Assembly: GCA_949878745.1 (NCBI GenBank)
Contig: CATLBH010000005.1
Location: forward strand, 21,765-85,764
Origin: an uncultured Ruminiclostridium sp.
Lineage (GTDB): Bacteria > Bacillota > Clostridia > Oscillospirales > Ruminococcaceae
Direction: 5' to 3'
DNA: 64,000 nt
Every line of letters starts with the position of its first letter. Position 1 is the stretch's first letter. Shown here piece by piece: positions 17,561 to 26,496 of this stretch. A program made the translations under genes and the position numbers. The notes under the pieces are model-generated. The model was not told the DNA's origin. It worked only from the letters and a program-made list of their open reading frames with translations, and searched no databases.

Positions 17561-19267
17561 TTATCTCTTAAGGTTTACAAGCTCTTCAAGCATTGTATCG
17601 GTAACGGTGATAACACGGGAGTTCGCCTGGAATCCTCTCTGTGTGATGATCATATCCGAAACTTCCTGAGAAAGGTCGGCGTTGGACATTTCAAGAGCGG
17701 TGGATACTATGGAGCCGGTGCCTACATCGTTGGCTTTCTTGGTCTGGGGGCCGCCGGAGCTTAAGGACTCTTTCCAGTAGGTGGTTCCCACCTGGTCAAG
17801 ACCTTCGGGGTTTTCGAATACAACCAAATCAATACGACCCATGGCGATGGTTCCGTGTACGGTGTGTACGCCGTAGATTACGCCGTCGTCGTCGATGAAG
17901 ATGGATTCCAAATCCTTGGTGGTCTGTTCGGCAGCTATGGAGCCGCCGGTGAGTTTTACGGTTTCCATGGTTTCGGCGATGCTTTTGTAGAAGTTGTCTT
18001 TACCGTTCTTAAGACCCAATCTTACATTTGTGTCTTTAAGATTGGCGGTTATCTCGGCTGATATAGCCGCGGAGGTGTCATTTACATTAACTGCGGTACC
18101 GGCAACTTCTGTAATTATAAGCTCCTTTTTTTCATCCTTTCCCGCTGCTGCCTTAATAGCTTTATTAATATTGTCTACCGATGCCGGCGCATTATCGGGA
18201 ACTCTTATCGTAAGCACATTTCCGGACCAGCCCGCCTTTACGCCGCCGTTTTCGGCAGCTGTATCTTTATTTTCATAAGTAATTATGTTTATTTCATACT
18301 TATTAGCATACGCACCGGCTTTAGTCGCAGCAAAAGTAAGGTCAAGGTTTACCGTTTTATCCGTACCGTTTGGATCTGTGGCAGAAATAGTCACCCCATG
18401 CTGAATGCGGTTATGCGCTTTCTGCGCTTTTGTGTCGCCGGGCTGATTTGCATATTCAATATGAAGGGGAATTATTCCGTCAATATCAATACCACCCGCT
18501 TCCATCGCTTCTTGTATAGCATCCTCAAGGGTTCTTCTTGTTTCGCCAGGCGGATAAGTTCCGTCAGGATTCTTAGTCACTTCACCGGGAAAAAGAAATT
18601 CCTGATCCAAATCGATTCTTACGGTAATGGTTCTGTCATTCTGGGTAGCAAACGGAGTCTCGTCGTCGTCAATATCCATTATGTTAAGAGAAATATTTCC
18701 GTTATCGCCGTAACCGTCGGCGGTAATAGTGTACGTATACTCATTAGTACCGTCCTTGTAAATTTTCTCCACACTCGCCTTTTCATTGTCAACGGGAGGA
18801 ACATAAAGGTTGATTCTGTTGGAGGAAGCTTCGATTCCGGTGGGGTCGCCGCTGACGCCCAGTACGATGTTACCGCTGGCATCACAGAGATTGCCTATGT
18901 TGTCTATGTGGAAGTTACCGTTTCTGGTGTAGTAAATGTTGCCCGCCTGATCCATTACCTGGAAAAATCCTTCGCCCTGGATGGCGCAGTCGGTAACGCT
19001 GTCGGAATAGGTGAGACCGGACTGGGTCATTATCTGACCGATGGAGTTAAGCTGTGCACCGTAACCTACCTGATTGGCGTTGCGGCCGCCGCTTGTGGGA
19101 TCGCCGGTGGTGGCGTATGACTTATTTTGATAAAAAACATCCTTGAAGGTAACGGCGCTTGCCTTATAACCCGTGGTGTTTACGTTGGAAATATTATTGC
19201 CGATAACGTCCATTCTCTGGTTGTGGACTTTAAGACCTGCCACACCGGAGTAAAGTGATTTCATCAT
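17561..19267 (-). CDS. flgE: Flagellar hook protein FlgE
   Basis: FlgE polymerises into the hook. The N-terminus has MMKSLYSGVAGLKVHNQRMD and GNNISNVNTTGYKA. The C-terminus has NADLSQEVSDMIITQRGFQANSRVI and ends LEELVNLKR. The 568-aa protein is about 150 aa longer than minimal FlgE, with large surface domains between residues 170 and 430 that would face outward in the hook. It lies in the usual flgD-TIGR02530-flgE order. Confidence 0.96.
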   Translation of the reverse strand: MMKSLYSGVAGLKVHNQRMDVIGNNISNVNTTGYKASAVTFKDVFYQNKSYATTGDPTSGGRNANQVGYGAQLNSIGQIMTQSGLTYSDSVTDCAIQGEGFFQVMDQAGNIYYTRNGNFHIDNIGNLCDASGNIVLGVSGDPTGIEASSNRINLYVPPVDNEKASVEKIYKDGTNEYTYTITADGYGDNGNISLNIMDIDDDETPFATQNDRTITVRIDLDQEFLFPGEVTKNPDGTYPPGETRRTLEDAIQEAMEAGGIDIDGIIPLHIEYANQPGDTKAQKAHNRIQHGVTISATDPNGTDKTVNLDLTFAATKAGAYANKYEINIITYENKDTAAENGGVKAGWSGNVLTIRVPDNAPASVDNINKAIKAAAGKDEKKELIITEVAGTAVNVNDTSAAISAEITANLKDTNVRLGLKNGKDNFYKSIAETMETVKLTGGSIAAEQTTKDLESIFIDDDGVIYGVHTVHGTIAMGRIDLVVFENPEGLDQVGTTYWKESLSSGGPQTKKANDVGTGSIVSTALEMSNADLSQEVSDMIITQRGFQANSRVITVTDTMLEELVNLKR

Positions 19268-19358
19268 AAGCTTATTATCCTTTCTGCTCTGACTTGATCC
19301 GTGTATTTTTACCGCCCTTCAATCGGTCGGGGCGGAGATGTTTCCTTTCGGTCCGACA

Positions 19359-19775
19359 TCATACGATCACGGTCGAGTCTATGTTTGTAAATACGTTTTC
19401 TTTTAAATCCGCCTGTGATACTGTTGTAATAACCTTGTTGTTCGCGACGCTCACTATATACGCCGTGCCGTCCACCAATATGAGGGACTGGCCGCAGCCT
19501 TTCTGCGCCGCCAATTCAACGCCCTTGTTAAGCCGCTCCAAAGCGTCGTTTTCCGTCACGTCTATGTCCCTGCTTTCAAGCCTTTTGATGGCGTGATTGC
19601 TGAACTGTACCTGACTTTTACCCGACAGCATTGTGCGAAGCTCATCCGCAAAGGAATTACCTTTTTCGTTGACCTTGGGCTGATCCACTTCCGCGGAAAT
19701 ATTACTTTTTACACTTTCAACAGGCTGATTTATTATGCTTTGGTTTCTTGTCTGCAAAAACTCGCTTAAAAGCAT
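19359..19775 (-). CDS. TIGR02530-type flagellar operon protein
   Basis: The 138-aa protein matches the small family found between flgD and flgE in Firmicutes and spirochetes. Its conserved core is FSNHAIKRLESRDIDVTEND, then GVELAAQKGCGQSLILVDG and IVSVANNKVITTVSQADLKENVFTNIDSTVIV. No activity is established for the family. The N-terminal 50 residues are polar and poorly conserved. Confidence 0.85.
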   Translation of the reverse strand: MLLSEFLQTRNQSIINQPVESVKSNISAEVDQPKVNEKGNSFADELRTMLSGKSQVQFSNHAIKRLESRDIDVTENDALERLNKGVELAAQKGCGQSLILVDGTAYIVSVANNKVITTVSQADLKENVFTNIDSTVIV

Positions 19776-19808
19776 AAGCTCACCTGCCCTTTCAATATCG
19801 GTGTGATA

Positions 19809-20615
19809 TTATGTATATAATATCATATCCATCAGATCGCCCGACTGACCTTCCGCTTTATCCTCGGAAGGATCGGTATTCTCCGTTCCCTCGGAGGGTT
19901 TTGTTTCCGTTTCGCCATCGTCGGGGTCGGTTTTATCATCGGTATCGGGAGGCGTTACATTGCCGGGTTTATCGAAATTGCCCACCTTGATAACGCTGTC
20001 CAAGGGGTAAGACAGGCCGTTCATTACGATACGGTAGATTCCGTTTTCCACCTCGATGCTTTCAACGATGCCGCTTTCGATAATGGTCTGTTTATCCGAG
20101 TTTTCCGCTTTAAGCATTACGTTCTTGCCGATAAGGCTTACCGCGTACGCTCCGTCGGTAGCCGACAGTGTGCTTCCCGTGGTGTTGCTGGAAACGTTCA
20201 TTACCGAGCCTAAGGGATAACGCTTTCCGTTTACGGTAATTTCAACATTCTTTTCGTCGCTTATGTCAACGCCGGTAACCACGCCAGTTTCTATCTTAAG
20301 CTTTACCTTTCCGTTTTCGTCGACCCCGTCTCTGGTGGAAACCGTAACGGTTCTTCCCGCGAGGCTCGAGGCGTAATTCACGGTGTTGTAGTAAAGGCTG
20401 CCCTCATTGGTCTGAAGCGCCGTGAAGCTGGCCAGCTGTGATACGAACTCGGTGTTTGAGGTAGGCTCCAGAGGATCCTGGTTGGTCATTTCCGCCATTA
20501 GAAGCTGGAAAAACGTGTCCACAGAAACCATTGACTTGTCGTCGCTTTCAAAATACTTGGCGTATTTGCTGCGGACATCTTCAACGCTGCTTACGGGTTC
20601 GGTATTGTATGCCAT
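19809..20615 (-). CDS. flgD: Flagellar hook assembly scaffold FlgD
   Basis: FlgD caps the growing hook. The N-terminal signature is seen in FFQLLMAEMTNQDPLEPTSNTEFVSQLASFTALQ (residues about 35-70; the conserved part is QDPLEP). A beta-rich region with two similar segments (GKRYPLGSVMNV and GLSYPLDSVIKV) follows. The last 50 residues are an acidic Asp/Thr/Glu-rich tail. It lies downstream of fliK and upstream of the TIGR02530 gene. Confidence 0.93.
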   Translation of the reverse strand: MAYNTEPVSSVEDVRSKYAKYFESDDKSMVSVDTFFQLLMAEMTNQDPLEPTSNTEFVSQLASFTALQTNEGSLYYNTVNYASSLAGRTVTVSTRDGVDENGKVKLKIETGVVTGVDISDEKNVEITVNGKRYPLGSVMNVSSNTTGSTLSATDGAYAVSLIGKNVMLKAENSDKQTIIESGIVESIEVENGIYRIVMNGLSYPLDSVIKVGNFDKPGNVTPPDTDDKTDPDDGETETKPSEGTENTDPSEDKAEGQSGDLMDMILYT

Positions 20616-20692
20616 ATGTTTCTCCTTTCCGCCCTTTTTGGAGCAAAATGTTGTTTTCGGCCGCTTTTTTCCGTCATTGAGTCTATACTTTT

Positions 20693-23002
20693 TCAGACCG
20701 CGCCGCGAAGTATCTTCTCGAATTCTCCGTCGTCGTCCTTCTCGCCCTCTATGTTTCTGACATAAGGATTTTTACTGCTGCCTTCGTAATTCTGCTGTTC
20801 GGCCTTTCCGTCCTGTTCCGCACCATACACAACCTGATACTTTTCAAGCTGGGTTCCCTGATCTCTCATGCTTTCCTGAACGTTTTCCGCTCTTGATGCG
20901 AGAATGGCCGCGGTTTCTTTATTCTCCGCCGAAATGGTGACGCTGAGCTTACCCGCGTTTTCCACCAGCTTAATGGATATCTTGCCCAAGGTTTCTGGAT
21001 TAAGAGTTACCATCAAGGTGGTTTCCTGTTCCTTCGCGGGGATATTGGCCAGAATATGGTTTATCACCTGGGTTACCACTCTGTTAACCGCTCCGCCCGA
21101 CATAAGGCTCCTGGGAAGAGGCGCTTCGATCGCCTTTGTGGAAACAAGCTTTATGTCTGAAACAGATATGTCTTTCTCCTTGCTTCCGTCTCCGCGCTCA
21201 TTAGCGTTATCTGCCGCTGTTTCGTACTCGGATTCTTCCTCCATGGAAAGGAAGGTTTTTTCCTCATTCTTCAGGCCAAAAAGCCTCTTAAGCTCGTCAA
21301 ACTCGCTTTCGCCGGTTTCCGTGGGATTTGCCTCACAGGAATCGGCCGCGTTTACGCGTGTCGGATGGGTATCCGCTTCTTTAGTGGAATCAAGAGTCCG
21401 CTTGACGTCTTTGTAAACATTCTCAGCAATCTGTCCGTATAATTCGCTTTCCCCTTCGTCAACGGGAACGTTAGTTAACCGTAACTTATCGGCGGCGGGC
21501 AAAGGCGATTCCGACGGTTCCGAATCCGTTTCGGACAACGTGATTTGCTCCGCAGATGTGAAAGTACCGGGAACAGCCGTTTCCTTTACCTCGGGGTAAG
21601 TTTCAAGCTTCGCCTCGCCGCGAGTAAGAGGAATAAGACTTTCCTCCGCAGCGGCGTTATTTGCACCCGAAAAATCAAAAGCTTTCGATACGTCCGACAT
21701 ATTGACAGAGGGCAAGTCCGTCTCAACTCGGGTAAAATTATCGCCGTTGTAGCCGTTGAAAAGAGCCGTGCCTTCTGGCTGATCATTTCCTAAGGGCATT
21801 ACCTGCCGTGAAGCGGGTACGGGCGCTTTAAGCCCCGCTGATTCGTCGTTAACGGCGGAAACGGTTTCCATAGGTTTACGCGAGCCGTTTACAGCGGTGA
21901 TAACCGTTTCGGGTGCGGCGGCCGCAGACATCGATGACGTTTCCGCGTCCGGGGCGAAAGAAACTCCGTTAAGCTGCTGTTCCGATACTTTGACTCCGGC
22001 AACTGCGTCGGAATTAGATTTTACAGCCGATTGCGGCTCCGCTGCCGCGATTCCCGAGGAATGCGTATGTACAGGGGGGATAACGGGGTTTGTGCCTATC
22101 TTTCCGCCTCTGTCAAAATCGGACTGTCCGGGATAAAGCTTTTTGCTCGCCGTTTCCGTTGAAATAATATCCGAATTTTCGGGATCCTCCGTTACGGCAG
22201 TTTCGTTCATATCAAGAAAATAATTGCCAATAAACGCAGCTCCCGTCTGTGCGAAAGGCTCTCCGCTCATTTCGACGTTTTTCTTCGCGTTTTCAAGCAT
22301 ATTTTCGATAATCTGCATCAGCGCACCGCCCAGCTTTTCCTCGTCCTTATCGGAACCGAAGGGAGAATCCGTATCGGTTTTTCCGTTGATACCGTCCACA
22401 AGCTTCATAAGAAACAGCAGAAGCTTTTCTTCAAACTCTTCCTTATTCTTACCGGGATCGTTCAGTTCCATAAAGGCTTTCAGCATCGCGTTCGCCAAAG
22501 CTTCCTCAGCCCGCGCCAAAAGAGATTTTTCCGTCTCGCCGCCGTCTTTTTCCGAAGACTCGCCGGAAACTAGGGCCAAATCCTCTCCGTCGGTCTCTTC
22601 AGCCGCCTTTTCAGCTTCTGGCTCTTTTAAGCCCTTAAGCTGCTCAAGCTCCTTTACAGTCTCCTCGTCAACTTTTACGTTTCCGCCGGAAGACACCTGT
22701 TCTGAGACAATTTCCGTCTCCTCGGCTCCGGCATTTATATCGGTGTTGGGTTTGGCGCAAGTATTTTCCTTGATATTTTTCACCGATTTATCCGAGGGAG
22801 TATTCGCGGAAGAGTTTTTGGGAGCGTTCACGGACGCATTTGCCGAAATATTAACCGACTTTCCCATATCGACCGCCGCGCAGTTCGTTTTCCTAAGACT
22901 TTCCATAAAACCGACGGGAGCTTTATTCTCGGAGCGCGAGTTCGGAGCCTGAGCAGTACGCTTCGATAAATTAAGACCGTTAGCTATACTGATATCCGTC
23001 AA
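20693..23002 (-). CDS. fliK: Flagellar hook-length control protein FliK
   Basis: FliK measures hook length and triggers the FlhB switch. The first ~600 residues are long, low-complexity and rich in Ser/Ala/Glu, as in many FliK proteins. The C-terminal Flg_hook domain is recognisable by TTLMVTLNPETLGKISIKLV and VTISAENKETAAILASRAEN. The start codon is TTG at 23002, decided by AAAGGAGG 8 nt upstream. At 769 aa it is longer than average, which for a ruler protein could matter. It has its own promoter upstream. Confidence 0.92.
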   Translation of the reverse strand: MTDISIANGLNLSKRTAQAPNSRSENKAPVGFMESLRKTNCAAVDMGKSVNISANASVNAPKNSSANTPSDKSVKNIKENTCAKPNTDINAGAEETEIVSEQVSSGGNVKVDEETVKELEQLKGLKEPEAEKAAEETDGEDLALVSGESSEKDGGETEKSLLARAEEALANAMLKAFMELNDPGKNKEEFEEKLLLFLMKLVDGINGKTDTDSPFGSDKDEEKLGGALMQIIENMLENAKKNVEMSGEPFAQTGAAFIGNYFLDMNETAVTEDPENSDIISTETASKKLYPGQSDFDRGGKIGTNPVIPPVHTHSSGIAAAEPQSAVKSNSDAVAGVKVSEQQLNGVSFAPDAETSSMSAAAAPETVITAVNGSRKPMETVSAVNDESAGLKAPVPASRQVMPLGNDQPEGTALFNGYNGDNFTRVETDLPSVNMSDVSKAFDFSGANNAAAEESLIPLTRGEAKLETYPEVKETAVPGTFTSAEQITLSETDSEPSESPLPAADKLRLTNVPVDEGESELYGQIAENVYKDVKRTLDSTKEADTHPTRVNAADSCEANPTETGESEFDELKRLFGLKNEEKTFLSMEEESEYETAADNANERGDGSKEKDISVSDIKLVSTKAIEAPLPRSLMSGGAVNRVVTQVINHILANIPAKEQETTLMVTLNPETLGKISIKLVENAGKLSVTISAENKETAAILASRAENVQESMRDQGTQLEKYQVVYGAEQDGKAEQQNYEGSSKNPYVRNIEGEKDDDGEFEKILRGAV

Positions 23003-23102
23003 GATCGTACCTCCTTTCGTATAAAATATTTATTGAAAAGGACTTGCGTCCCGTTTCAATCTTTTTTTGAAAAAAACAAGCTCATAAATGCCCACACTAA
23101 TA

Positions 23103-23131
23103 ATTATACACTTTTTTATATAAAAAGTCAA
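23103..23131 (-). promoter_or_regulatory. Sigma-A type promoter upstream of fliK
   Basis: On the minus strand TTGACT, a 17-nt spacer and TATAAT lie in an AT-rich gap between fliJ and fliK, about 100 nt before the fliK start. This would let the second half of the flagellar operon be transcribed independently of the flgB promoter. Confidence 0.75.
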
Positions 23132-23210
23132 CAAATTTCAGACAAAAAGGTATATCATTTAACCAAAAAATTTTTGATATCAACAGGATAATTTGTTCAA
23201 AGTGCGGTTT

Positions 23211-23663
23211 TTACTGCTTGACCGCCGCCGTCTGTTTATTTCCGCCGAAAAATTCTTCAAGAAAGCTTTCGTTTTCCTTGGTTTCCCGCTCGCGGTATTC
23301 CTCCAACTGATGTTCCTCCAGCTTCTCGAGTTTTTTTACCTCTTTGGTCGCTTCCAGCACGTCCTCAAGCTTTTTTTCAATCTCGATGTTTTTTTCGGTG
23401 ATCTCTCGGCGTTTAAACTCCAGATCCTGCTTTCTCAAAGTCAGAAAACGGTTTGCCACTGATATTTCATTTGGGAAAGCGCCTCTTCGGTAAATTCTTC
23501 GGAGCTCATCCGTTTTTGCGGAAATCGCTTTTTTTATTTCTTCTTCTTCCCCGCGAAGCTGAACGAGCTCCGCCCGAAGCGCAGCAAGATCGTTTTTTTC
23601 CATTTCCTCCAGTTGCATACGATACTGCTTTATTCGGTCTAGGGTGAACTGAAACTTCTTCAT
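23211..23663 (-). CDS. fliJ: Flagellar export chaperone FliJ
   Basis: FliJ is the coiled-coil stalk of the FliHIJ export ATPase. The protein starts MKKFQFTLDRIKQYRMQLEE, the family signature, and is predicted to be almost entirely helical and charged. The ORF track starts at 23696, but the ATG at 23663 (150 aa) matches FliJ and is preceded by AAGGAATGG. It lies immediately downstream of fliI. Confidence 0.92.
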   Translation of the reverse strand: MKKFQFTLDRIKQYRMQLEEMEKNDLAALRAELVQLRGEEEEIKKAISAKTDELRRIYRRGAFPNEISVANRFLTLRKQDLEFKRREITEKNIEIEKKLEDVLEATKEVKKLEKLEEHQLEEYRERETKENESFLEEFFGGNKQTAAVKQ

Positions 23664-23722
23664 TTTTACGACCATTCCTTTCGGGAGGGTTGGCAACGTT
23701 ACATATTAAAAAAAAATCGATT

Positions 23723-25030
23723 TTACTGCACCGATTCCTTTAACAGCCTTATGGTGTCCGTCAGGTCGAAGGATTCGTCCACCGCCTGGGTAAGAAATCC
23801 GTTTATCTTGTCTATTTTTGAGATGGCCTCGTCAAGCTTTGGGTTAGTTCCGTTTTTGTAGGCGCCGATAGCTATCAGATCATAGTTGGAATTGTAAAGG
23901 GCAAGGAGGTTTCGGAGCTTTGCCGCCGCGTCCTTGTGCCCTTTGTCGCAGATTATGCTCATCAAACGGCTTATGCTGGGAAGTATGTCTATAGCCGGGT
24001 AATGGTTCTGTGCCGCAAGCTTTCTTGAAAGCACTATGTGTCCGTCTATAATACCTCTCACGGTATCCGAAATAGGCTCGTTCGTATCGTCGCCCTCCAC
24101 GAGAACGGCGTAAATCCCCGTAATGCTCCCGCCCTCAAAACAGCCGGCTCTTTCAAGAAGCTTGGGCATATCGTTGTATATCGAACTGGTGTATCCTCTC
24201 ATTATGGGGGGTTCGCCGATGGATAGCCCCACGTCCCTTTTGGCCATTGCAAAACGGGTAAGGTTATCCATCATTAGCAATACGTCCTTACCCTGCTGCA
24301 TAAAATATTCTGCTATGGCGGTAGCGGTCTGAGGGCACTTGCTTCTCATCATGGCGGGCTGATCGCTTGTCGCGACAACAACCACGGAGCGTTTCATACC
24401 CTCTTCGCCCAAGTCGTTTTCTATAAACTCTCTTACTTCACGTCCGCGCTCTCCCACAAGAGCGATAACGTTAAGGTCGGCCTTCACCTTTTTGGCGATC
24501 ATACCCATAAGGGTACTTTTACCTACGCCGGATCCGGCGAATATCCCTATTCTCTGTCCTTTGCCCAAGGTGCACAGCCCGTCTATGGCCTTTACGCCCA
24601 GCTCGAGAGGCTCCGCAATCTTAGGACGTGCCAACGGGTTCACGGGTATTCCCGAAATTGGCATTTCGTCGGTATACTCGATCTCGCCGCCATTGTCCAG
24701 CGGGTTTCCTATGGCATCGACAATACGTCCCACAAGAGCGTTTCCGGTTTTAACCATAAGCTGCTTTCCCGTATTGTCCACTATGCTTCCCGGCCCTATG
24801 CCTTCGATGTCGGTATAGGGCATAAGAAGCACCTTGTCCGATTGAAACCCTACCGCTTCGGCAAAAATAAAGTCTTTTTCGCTCCCTTTTTTGTAAACGC
24901 GGCAGACGTCGCCTATATTGCATTCGGGGCCGCTGGCCTCCACGGTCATTCCTATTATTTTTTCTATTTTTCCCATGCTGCGCCTTGGCTCAAAGTCCGC
25001 AAGCGCTTCGGCAAATCCTCTTAAATCCAT
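23723..25030 (-). CDS. fliI: Flagellum-specific ATPase FliI
   Basis: FliI is the F1-beta-like ATPase of flagellar export. The Walker A motif is GSGVGKST near residues 166-173. The Walker B region is QGKDVLLMMDNLTRFAMA, and the family motif SIGEPP follows. Length (435 aa) is normal. It is separated from fliH by a 141-bp gap that contains a palindromic element, whereas the two genes are usually adjacent. Confidence 0.97.
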   Translation of the reverse strand: MDLRGFAEALADFEPRRSMGKIEKIIGMTVEASGPECNIGDVCRVYKKGSEKDFIFAEAVGFQSDKVLLMPYTDIEGIGPGSIVDNTGKQLMVKTGNALVGRIVDAIGNPLDNGGEIEYTDEMPISGIPVNPLARPKIAEPLELGVKAIDGLCTLGKGQRIGIFAGSGVGKSTLMGMIAKKVKADLNVIALVGERGREVREFIENDLGEEGMKRSVVVVATSDQPAMMRSKCPQTATAIAEYFMQQGKDVLLMMDNLTRFAMAKRDVGLSIGEPPIMRGYTSSIYNDMPKLLERAGCFEGGSITGIYAVLVEGDDTNEPISDTVRGIIDGHIVLSRKLAAQNHYPAIDILPSISRLMSIICDKGHKDAAAKLRNLLALYNSNYDLIAIGAYKNGTNPKLDEAISKIDKINGFLTQAVDESFDLTDTIRLLKESVQ

Positions 25031-25079
25031 ATCATATTAAGCCCCGTTACATTCTTAAAATAAGTTCGGTAACTTTTCA

Positions 25080-25171
25080 TACCAATCCCTTATAAACTGA
25101 CGTCAAATCCATAGTTTAAAAAGGGATTGCACCCGAAACGCTAATCCCACGGTTTAAAAAAAGGATTAGTT
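25080..25171. repeat. Two-hairpin miniature element, family C copy 1 (92 bp)
   Basis: The element is two hairpins joined by a linker. Hairpin 1 pairs AATCCCTTATAAACT with AGTTTAAAAAGGGATT, the linker is GCACCCGAAACG, and hairpin 2 pairs CTAATCC with GGATTAG. Outer ends TACCAATCC and AACTAATCC are inverted repeats. It is flanked by TCA at 25077-25079 and 25172-25174. The right TCA is the complement of the fliH stop TGA, so the element sits exactly on the stop codon. Other copies lie at 36449, 36626 and, as one hairpin, 53940. Confidence 0.8.
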
Positions 25172-26299
25172 TCAATCCGCTTCCGGCAAGGCGGAGGGTA
25201 AAACCGTCTCCCCTTCGGCGGCGCCCGATATAAGCTCTTCCGCTTCCGCCGTCAGCTCGGGCTTGGCCTCCTTAACAGTCTTGGAGGCCTTTGCGTTTTT
25301 TGAAGTCCGAGCCGATTTTGGCTGAGGCTTCGGAGCGGGTTCGTCTTCTTCCCTGGGCGGTTCCTCTTCCTTATCCCTGAACTTTCCGCGCCCCAACTCG
25401 CCTATCATTTTAAGCTGAGTTGAAACACCCGCGTCGAATATTTCCGTTTCGTTTTCCAGCATCAGGGTACCGGATTCCGCGTCAACCACCTCAAATTCCA
25501 CATTGGCGGTGGGGGAGAAGCACTTTTCGTAAAGTCTGAAATCCGCTTCCATATCCTCGCTTAAATCGTGCTTTGAGAGGGTCACTTTTATGTTTTTGGT
25601 GTTTCTGAATTCCTTCGCGGCGGCGGATATCATTTTTTCCAGCGCTTTTTTATCCTTCTGACTGAACACCGTCATGGTTATTTTTTCCGCCACTTCCATG
25701 GCAAGGTCGAAAACGCTCCTGCGCTGTTCCGCCAGTATGTCCGCCTTTTCCTTTTCGACTTCGCCGCAAAAACGCTTAAGCTCCAAGAGACCGTCTTTGC
25801 ACTTTTTCAGTCCCTGAATATAGCCTTCCTCTTCGCCCTTCTTAAGACCCTCCATAAAGCCCTCGTCAAGGCCTCTTTTTCTTGCTTCATCATAGATTTG
25901 TTCCGACTTTTCGTCGATCTGGGTCAAAAGGCGTCTTCCCTTGTCCTTCGCTTCTTCTGTAATACGTTCCGCTTCTTCTTTTGCCTTCTCCAATTCGCTG
26001 TCGGCTCTTTTCCGCATTTCCACGGCGTATTCCTGACCTTCGCGGCGGTATTTTTCCCTAAGGTTTTCCAGTTCTTCAAAGTCTATTTTCGGGGGCTTCG
26101 GTTCTTTTTCTTCGCTTTCGGCGCCGTTCTCCCGAATTTCCTTTTCAGGCATGGATTCCTCCGAGGACTCGGTTTCTTTTTTTTCGCCGTCCGAAAGATC
26201 TTTTTCGTCCGTCTGATTTCCTATTCTGTTGTTTATTACGGCGTCGCCCTCTATTACTATGTTCTTAAAAGGATTACTGCCTTTGATAACTTCAAACAT
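25172..26299 (-). CDS. fliH: Flagellar export ATPase regulator FliH, with extended tails
   Basis: FliH is the peripheral stalk and negative regulator of FliI. The central coiled coil (about residues 70-190) includes GLDEGFMEGLKKGEEEGYIQ, the Gly-spaced repeat typical of FliH. A globular C-terminal domain follows (about 195-300). The protein is 375 aa instead of the usual 220-260. The surplus is an acidic N-terminal region and a charged Lys/Pro/Glu-rich tail (REEDEPAPKPQPKSARTSKN...). The family C element is inserted on its stop codon without changing it. Confidence 0.88.
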   Translation of the reverse strand: MFEVIKGSNPFKNIVIEGDAVINNRIGNQTDEKDLSDGEKKETESSEESMPEKEIRENGAESEEKEPKPPKIDFEELENLREKYRREGQEYAVEMRKRADSELEKAKEEAERITEEAKDKGRRLLTQIDEKSEQIYDEARKRGLDEGFMEGLKKGEEEGYIQGLKKCKDGLLELKRFCGEVEKEKADILAEQRRSVFDLAMEVAEKITMTVFSQKDKKALEKMISAAAKEFRNTKNIKVTLSKHDLSEDMEADFRLYEKCFSPTANVEFEVVDAESGTLMLENETEIFDAGVSTQLKMIGELGRGKFRDKEEEPPREEDEPAPKPQPKSARTSKNAKASKTVKEAKPELTAEAEELISGAAEGETVLPSALPEAD

Positions 26300-26332
26300 C
26301 GCGTTATTTCCTTTAACAAATCAAATAAAATA

Positions 26333-26357
26333 TGCCCGAAAAATCAATTTTCGGGCA
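26333..26357 (-). terminator. Hairpin between fliG and fliH
   Basis: The perfect 10-bp stem TGCCCGAAAA / TTTTCGGGCA is followed on the minus strand by TATTTTATTT. It resembles an intrinsic terminator or attenuator in the ~200-bp gap before fliH. A second promoter for fliH was not found there. Confidence 0.5.
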
Positions 26358-26496
26358 ATAGTAATTTTATCTGTCTTAAAATATGGTATTGCCTTAATGA
26401 TATTTTGTCAATATTCCGTAGTTTAAGTTTGACAATTTGTTTCTATTGAATTATGTAAAAATGTATTCGCACAGTTTCGTAGGGAATATAAAGCCG

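Noticed and set aside
17260-17571. 103-aa plus-strand ORF opposite the flgE/flbD gap
   Set aside because: No ribosome site, no recognisable domain, antisense to the operon; composition looks like chance.
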